This document shows positions 5,778-7,118 of a stretch of 7,118 nt of DNA, piece after piece. Positions within the stretch are counted from its first letter, which is position 1. Every line of letters starts with the position of its first letter. The notes beneath the pieces were generated by a model. That model had not been told where the DNA came from. It did not search any database and worked only from the letters and a program-made list of their open reading frames with translations. Source of the stretch: Bacilli bacterium (GTDB taxonomy: Bacteria > Bacillota_I > Bacilli_A > RFN20 > CAG-288). The translations under genes were made by a program, and so were the position numbers. The DNA is taken from NCBI GenBank assembly GCA_022774485.1, contig JALFLX010000109.1:1-7118 (forward strand). Direction: 5' to 3'.

Positions 5778-7118
5778 CTATTCTTCTTTTTGATGCCTTT
5801 GTTTTTTCCACATCTCTTGATAGAGAGGACAGGACTTTACAAGCTCTTCATCTGTTCCGATTTGAATCATCTGTCCTTTTTCAAAGACTGCGATTTTGTC
5901 GCCTAAATCTTTGGCGGTTCTGCAGTCGTTTGTGAAGATGATGCCTTCTCGTTCCACGGTGTACTCCCGTAAGACTTTTGTCACGATTTCTCTCATGGTG
6001 TGGTTGAGGTGTACAAGCGGGTGGATGAGCAAGAAGGTGTCATCGTTATCCGGGAGGAGGAATCTTGCTGTCTGAACTAAGACACGGTCTTGTTTGGAAA
6101 GATGCTGCCCTCTCACCCCGAATTCAATCGCATGGAGACGCTCGAGATTCAGTTTAGACACAAGGTCATCATATCTTTTCTTCCTCGCGTATTTACGTGA
6201 GAAAAGTGATGCTCCAACTTTATCGATAAACAATGCTTTGTCTTCGATGGAACAGAGCTGTTCTTCAATCTCTTTGCGAACTGCTTTCCCTTTGAGATCA
6301 GCTTTGGAAACAGAGAGGAGGTCATTGAGATAGGGATAAGTGTTCTTTCTGTTTCGAAAGCGGAAAAGCTCTTTTTTCTCGCTGTTTTCAAGCAGTGTTT
6401 TCATCCCTTGTAGATAGTCTTCTAATTTTTGATTGTATTCTTCTTCTGAGAGGAGTTCTTTTCCGAGCGTGATGTTGAATTCTAAGCCTCTATCATAGAC
6501 ATCTCTTAACTCTGGCGAGATGCGTAGCAGGGAGAGACGGAGGTGTTTAAACAGCGTATGGATCTCTTGTTTTCCTAAAGTGATTCTTCCTGAGGTGGGG
6601 ATTTCGTGACCTTTGATTGCGTTTAGTAACAGGTGTTCTTCTTCTCCGGAAAGTCCGAGAAGAGAGATGTTCTCATCGACGAAGAAGTCGATGTTAGCGA
6701 TGGCTGCTCGTTTCTCTTTCTCTAAGTTGACATGCTCGAATTTGAAGTCGAGAGATTGCGGGAAGATTCCTTGAATCTTTCTGTCGATGAATTCAGCGAT
6801 TCTCTTGTAGAACGCTTTGAATTTGGCGATGTTGCTATAGGCGGTAGAGAGAGAGGAAATGGGGACAAAGATCGTCTCTAGAAATGAGATGAGAGCAGTG
6901 AGTGTCGGCATGAGGAGATTGCCTTTTTGGATGTCGTGAATCGCGAAGAATAAGAGAGCGCTTGTGGCTAGAATCTGCACGCCTGAGATGGAGTATTTGC
7001 AGACCATCTCCGCTTGGCTAGCTCTCTCTTGATACCGATCTCTTTTTTTGAAGTGTTCCTCTTGGAACGACTCGAAGGTCATCATCTCCTGATAGGATTG
7101 AATCTCTTCGTTTTCTTC
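5778..7118 (-). CDS. ABC exporter half-transporter with a degenerate nucleotide-binding domain, 5' truncated by window
   Basis: The frame is open to the window edge, 11 codons past ATG 7085, so that ATG is internal and the N-terminal membrane helices are missing. Numbering below starts at 7085. Residues 33-52 and 58-80 are the last two transmembrane helices of an MsbA-like exporter domain; the linker ends near 105. The ATPase-like domain (about 113-435) keeps the fold cues (FEHVNL, FNITLGKE, DKIAVFEKGQMIQIGTDEEL) but not the active site. The Walker A position reads GLSGEEEH (144-151), with Lys to Glu and Ser to His. The Q-loop Gln is Glu192, LSGGQ reads LSKQD (329-333), Walker B Asp-Glu is His355-Pro356, and the switch His is Asn386. 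About 75 extra charged residues (about 229-305) sit before the signature. No stop or frameshift is seen, so it looks maintained, probably as the silent half of a heterodimer. Substrate unknown. Confidence 0.82.
   Translation of the reverse strand, partial: EENEEIQSYQEMMTFESFQEEHFKKRDRYQERASQAEMVCKYSISGVQILATSALLFFAIHDIQKGNLLMPTLTALISFLETIFVPISSLSTAYSNIAKFKAFYKRIAEFIDRKIQGIFPQSLDFKFEHVNLEKEKRAAIANIDFFVDENISLLGLSGEEEHLLLNAIKGHEIPTSGRITLGKQEIHTLFKHLRLSLLRISPELRDVYDRGLEFNITLGKELLSEEEYNQKLEDYLQGMKTLLENSEKKELFRFRNRKNTYPYLNDLLSVSKADLKGKAVRKEIEEQLCSIEDKALFIDKVGASLFSRKYARKKRYDDLVSKLNLERLHAIEFGVRGQHLSKQDRVLVQTARFLLPDNDDTFLLIHPLVHLNHTMREIVTKVLREYTVEREGIIFTNDCRTAKDLGDKIAVFEKGQMIQIGTDEELVKSCPLYQEMWKKQRHQKEE

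Noticed and set aside
5738..5935. Small + strand frame at the end of the ABC transporter gene
   Set aside because: It begins inside the terminator hairpin and is the antisense shadow of the ABC coding sequence, with no ribosome binding site.
5778..7118. Calling the ABC gene a pseudogene
   Set aside because: No stop or frameshift interrupts it and fold-defining segments to the C-terminus are preserved, so loss of catalytic residues alone does not show decay.

Overview
The window comes from a low-to-moderate GC, Gram-positive-type anaerobe, most likely a fermentative Bacillota of the Erysipelotrichia or Clostridia kind. This rests on the gene content (PepF, Hsp33, a monomeric group B [FeFe] hydrogenase, CcpA-type operator candidates, a YD-repeat fragment) and on strong AGGAGA ribosome binding sites. 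TGA is used as a stop (hslO) and Trp is encoded by TGG, so this is not a code-4 mollicute. The taxon is inference.

Left part, + strand: the 3' end of an oligoendopeptidase F gene is followed after 11 nt by hslO (Hsp33), an apparent two-gene operon. Directly after hslO lies a near-consensus promoter (TTGACT, 17 nt, TAGAAT) and a 95-residue two-helix membrane protein of unknown function. That unit ends in a strong long-stem terminator with eight T.

Between 2401 and 2801 there is no intact gene. On the - strand it holds a decayed fragment of a YD-repeat (RHS/wall-associated type) protein, with no start codon and none of the usual downstream RHS core.

Middle part: two divergent genes share a 185-nt intergenic region. 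A class I PLP aminotransferase is on the - strand and a group B [FeFe] hydrogenase is on the + strand. Two cre-like (CcpA/LacI-type) sites 19 bp apart sit between them, which suggests joint control by carbon or energy state.

Right part: a bidirectional terminator separates the hydrogenase from a convergent - strand gene that runs off the window. This gene encodes the C-terminal part of an ABC exporter half-transporter whose nucleotide-binding domain has lost the key residues of Walker A, Q-loop, signature, Walker B and H-loop, and which carries an extra segment of about 75 residues. The reading frame is intact for more than 440 codons. It is the most unusual item here: a candidate catalytically dead, pseudo-ATPase ABC subunit that probably needs an active partner outside the window.
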